Part shown: positions 60,720-64,000 of the stretch, in pieces
Layout: each line of letters begins with the position of its first letter
Position numbering within the stretch: position 1 is the first letter of the stretch
Source of the DNA: Vitis vinifera
Lineage: Eukaryota > Streptophyta > Magnoliopsida > Vitales > Vitaceae
Direction of reading: 5' to 3'
Length of the DNA stretch: 64,000 nucleotides
NCBI RefSeq assembly: GCF_030704535.1
Contig: NC_081822.1
Location: forward strand, 9,727,001 to 9,791,000
Program-made: the position numbers and the translations under genes
Notes under the pieces: generated by a model
Database searches by the model: none
Seen by the model: only the letters and a program-made list of their open reading frames with translations
Told to the model about the DNA's origin: nothing

Positions 60720-61096
60720 AGTTTTATCCTGAACGTTAATCTCAACGACCTTGACATCTAAATATGATCTGCCCCAATTAAATATTAAACCATAACTTAA
60801 CATATGCCCGCATGACCCTCGGAGCATATAATTAATTCATTTCAAAGATCACGGAAGATCCTTTTAGTAACATGGCTCCATTGATATAGCATTCTATTTA
60901 TTGACCGCTACGTATTATATAAATTCAAAGATCATGGAGAGGATCTTGTCGGCAATCATTCGTCAGAAGAAGGGCAGTTTCCTTCATAAAATAGTAGACT
61001 TTGAATAAAAGTAATCTACACAACATCATAGCATATGCAAGCAATTTTGGACGGATTACGAAAGTCAAACCTACTGGGCCACGCCCGTTACAACAT
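60720..61096 (+). other. 5' flank of the next CYP82 gene
   Basis: It matches 23470-23745 and 34270-34585, including the ATGCAAGCAATTTTGGACGG segment of the leader. It is cut at 61105 by the inserted element. Confidence 0.7.
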
Positions 61097-61105
61097 CTCG
61101 AAATA
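61097..61105. repeat. Left 9-bp target site duplication
   Basis: CTCGAAATA, repeated exactly at 63880-63888. Confidence 0.9.
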
Positions 61106-63879
61106 GGGAGAATTGTGTTTTTGATCCAGGCCCCAAAAATTAACATTTGGTCCTCCAACCACCCATATTTAAGCCCAAGACCCAAATAAAGTATGAAAAT
61201 TAAGATGAAAGATATTGTCTTTCATTAATTCCTAAAATACCCTTATCCCTTATATGCCTACAAGTGAGTGTGAATTTTAATTTTTTTTATATTTTTTTTC
61301 CTTTTCTATTCCCTATTAAATATTACTTATTTCTAACTTTTTTTTTCCTTTTTATTTCAATATATATTTCTATTTTATGTCAAATAAAAAACAATAATAT
61401 TTTTTTATTTTTCATTTTTAAAGATATTGAATCTTTTTGCTCTTATTAAAAGCAATGATAAAAATTTTGAGATTTTTCATCCAAATATTTTTTTATCTTT
61501 TTGTATTTATCTTTTAGTTTAATTTTCATTTTTTATTTTAAATTTATATTACCCTTTCATCTATATTTTTCTCTTTTTTTTATATTTTCTACATTAACCA
61601 TATTTTAAAAATTTTTAAAATTAACTATCACTTCACTTTATTATATATATATATATCTTTTTAGCTTTTTAATTTTTAATGTTTTTATTTTAAAATTTTT
61701 AAAAAGATAAATTTGTTGAAAAAAAATAATTAAGATATGAAGTTCTAATATTATATTAATAATTTTTCTTATCTAGATAGACTAATGCAAAGTATTTTGA
61801 CCCACAACAAGAAAATTGTCAATACAATTTTTTAGTTAAACTTTAAAAATTAAGTTTCAAATAAAATATATTATATAAAATTTTATCTAAAAATTATTGA
61901 AAGTGGTATTTAATTTTTTTATTTATTGACTTTGAAACTTATCTAATTTTTTACTTGAAAGGTAATAGAACATGTTTACAAAAAAAATTAGTTTTTCATT
62001 TTTTTAAATAAATGAGTATAAATATATTAAAAAAATTAAAGATAATCTTAGTAAAAAATTTGATAAATATGATTATAATTTTAAATATAGATTCATGTGG
62101 ATAAAATTTCACAAAAAAAAAATAGTGGAAAGAAAGAACATTGCTAAAACTACAAAAACAAAATATGCAATTACAAAAATTTGATGATGAAATTTAAAAA
62201 TAAAATTCGAAACAATTCTTGAGTGAGAGAATTTGAGTGGGGAAAAAATATTTGAGTGGAAAAAAATGGGAAAGTTTTTCGAAATCACTTTAAATCCTTA
62301 ACAAAAAGTAGTCTTATACACCCTTGTACAATTAGTAAATTTGTCTTGTACAATTAGTGTAATACCCTTGTACAGTTAGTGTAATACCCTTGTACAATAT
62401 CTCAAATTTCATACATCATTTTATGAATATCTAACAATAGGTCGGTTAACCATGTTTGCATCGGTTTGGTTTTAAAAAGGAAAAAAAATTGTTGTATAAT
62501 TTTGTTTTACAATCATCATAAGTGAGGTACCTATTAAAATGACCATATACAAGTTAGATAAAATTCATGAGATGAATGTATGCTTAACTAATGTGTGTAA
62601 GAAATGTCATTTATCTTTGGTTAAGGGAAATAAACAAACAAGTTTTTTAAAATCACTTAAAATCCTTCACAAATAATAGTCTTGTACACCCTTGTACAGT
62701 TAGTATATTTGTCATGTACACTTAGTGTAAATACCTTGTACAGTGACTAAAAAAAAAACGTTATTTTATTTTATTTTCAATGCAAAATGTAATTAAAAAT
62801 AAGACAAAGAAATTACTTAAAAACTATTATTTAAGCCAAATTTATTTATTTATTTCCTTTTATTTTTGGAAATAAAGAAAAAAGAATAAAAAATTTATTT
62901 AACCATAAGAAATATGAATATAAGATCAGTTGGAAAATTTTAAATTTATTTATTTATTTCATTTTATTTTTGGAATTAAAGAAATAAAAAATTAAAAATT
63001 TATTTAATCATAAAAAATATTGATATAAGATATATTAAAAAATAGAAATAACCCCAAATTTATTTACTTATTTCATTTTATTTATTAAATTAGAAATTAA
63101 TTTATTTTAATAGATTAAAATGTGCACAATTTATTTATTACTTTGTTAATTATGGATATATTAAAATTTTCGATAAAAAATAAATAAAGAAAATAAAATT
63201 AAAAAGAGTAATAAATATATATAATTTAGTTATTTAATTATTTTTCATGTAAAAGATGGTCCCACAAAAAACATATAATTGATCAATTTCTTTGTTTAAT
63301 CATAAACATACTATTTTTTTTATTATTAAAATAAATAATGAAAAAAAATAAAAATGGATAATCAATGAATGAAATTTAGTTCTTTTTATTATTTTCATAT
63401 AAAAAATAGTACTAAATAAGGTTTTCAATTTTTATTTTTTAAAATAGTTTTCATTTTTTAATTAAATGTTTTTTCAAAAAGAAAATATAAAAAATATAAA
63501 TCATATTACTATTTTTTAGAAAGTATTTTTTAAAATAGCTTTCGAACATAATTTTTCTTTATTTATAATTTAAAATAGAAAATAATGTTGATTTTCAATT
63601 ATTTATAAAAAAATTAAAATAATGAAAAATCCAAATTGTTAAAATAGAATTATTATGGTTGCATGAATAATGGTGCAATAAAGACAAAAAAAAAAGTTTA
63701 TGTGAAATGTCATTGGGTATTTTAGTCCATCACTATTTAATGTCCTTAAAAGGTAATGTATAGAAATTTGAAGGATATATTGGTCTTTTAACATCTCATA
63801 TCCTTTCCATCAATTATGGAAGTTATATAGACCAAATGTTAATTTTTGGGCCCAATTGGGCCCAAAACACAATTCTCCC
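61106..63879. mobile_element. Non-autonomous terminal-inverted-repeat element, 2774 bp, MULE-like
   Basis: The ends are GGGAGAATTGTGTTTT and its complement, with a second matching block CCAAAAATTAACATTTGGTC, giving terminal repeats of about 48 bp with a mismatched middle. Both sides carry a 9-bp direct repeat, the hallmark length of Mutator-like insertions. The interior is very AT-rich and non-coding. A subterminal repeat with CCCTTGTACARTTAGT occurs in two clusters at about 62270-62400 and 62670-62745. No transposase is present, so it must have moved with help from another element. Confidence 0.85.
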
Positions 63880-63888
63880 CTCGAAATA
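63880..63888. repeat. Right 9-bp target site duplication
   Basis: CTCGAAATA, identical to 61097-61105. Confidence 0.9.
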
Positions 63889-63942
63889 TGGTAGTATAGA
63901 TAGATGCTTAAGCTGGAAAAACACCGACAGATCGATCTAACC

Positions 63943-64000
63943 ATGGCGGTGCCACACTCCAGCAGTCTTCTTCAATACCTAAATGTTACCACGATCGGAG
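63943..64000 (+). CDS. CYP82 exon 1, start only, cut by the window end
   Basis: The ATG at 63943 begins MAVPHSSSLLQYLNVTTIG, which matches the fragments at 23762 and 34597 and, from LLQYLN onward, the intact gene at 31332. Nineteen codons are visible and no lesion is seen. Whether the gene is complete cannot be judged. The inserted element ends 63 bp upstream of this ATG, so it lies in the 5' leader or core promoter. Confidence 0.75.
   Translation, partial: MAVPHSSSLLQYLNVTTIG

Overview
The window looks like nuclear DNA of a woody eudicot, most likely grapevine (Vitis). That assignment rests on AT-rich introns and intergenic DNA, a CYP82 cytochrome P450 cluster with CYP82D-like proteins, and the style of its transposons; no species marker was tested. 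About 20 kb is retroelement and about 44 kb is a tandem CYP82 array with later insertions.

Region 1 (1-20357) is a decayed Ty3/gypsy element of the Tat type on the minus strand. It has a right-hand LTR (18027-20357), a primer-binding site, a leader, gag, protease with G-patch, RT with two RNase H domains, integrase, and a long non-coding 3' region with tandem arrays. A 2138-bp copy of the LTR lies at the left edge of the window in the opposite orientation, which ordinary LTR insertion does not explain. Five of the in-frame stops in gag-pol are all TAG. The right end sits inside the intron of a CYP82 gene whose exon 2 follows at 20619; its exon 1 would lie outside the window.

Region 2 (20358-55200) is the CYP82 cluster, all on the plus strand and all built as exon 1 (about 951-954 bp), a phase-0 intron and exon 2 (627 bp). 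Three genes look intact: 25601-27844, 31332-33624 and 41433-43991. Broken copies are exon 2 at 20619, exon 2 at 22202, an N-terminal scrap at 23762, a dismembered gene at 34597-39788 and a full-length pseudogene at 52589-54844. Flanks show that the block at 25.6-33.6 kb was duplicated to 41.4-54.8 kb. A 4.8-kb Mutator-like element (47286-52075, 9-bp target duplication) later entered the second block; the first block keeps the empty site.

Region 3 (about 55.2-60.7 kb) is foreign to the cluster. It is a GC-richer, gene-poor stretch resembling plant mitochondrial DNA, carrying the broken remains of a CRESS-DNA-virus-type Rep gene (about 56.6-57.5 kb) and an unrecognised 179-codon ORF (57810-58349).

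Region 4 (60.7-64.0 kb) returns to the cluster: the 5' flank of another CYP82 gene, interrupted by a 2.77-kb non-coding element with terminal inverted repeats and a 9-bp target duplication (61106-63879), then the first 58 bp of that gene's exon 1 (63943 to the window end).

The intact P450s should be ER-anchored monooxygenases of specialised metabolism; their substrates cannot be read from sequence. The two nearly identical CYP82D-like genes have unrelated proximal promoters: one has paired W-boxes, the other a threefold tandem repeat.
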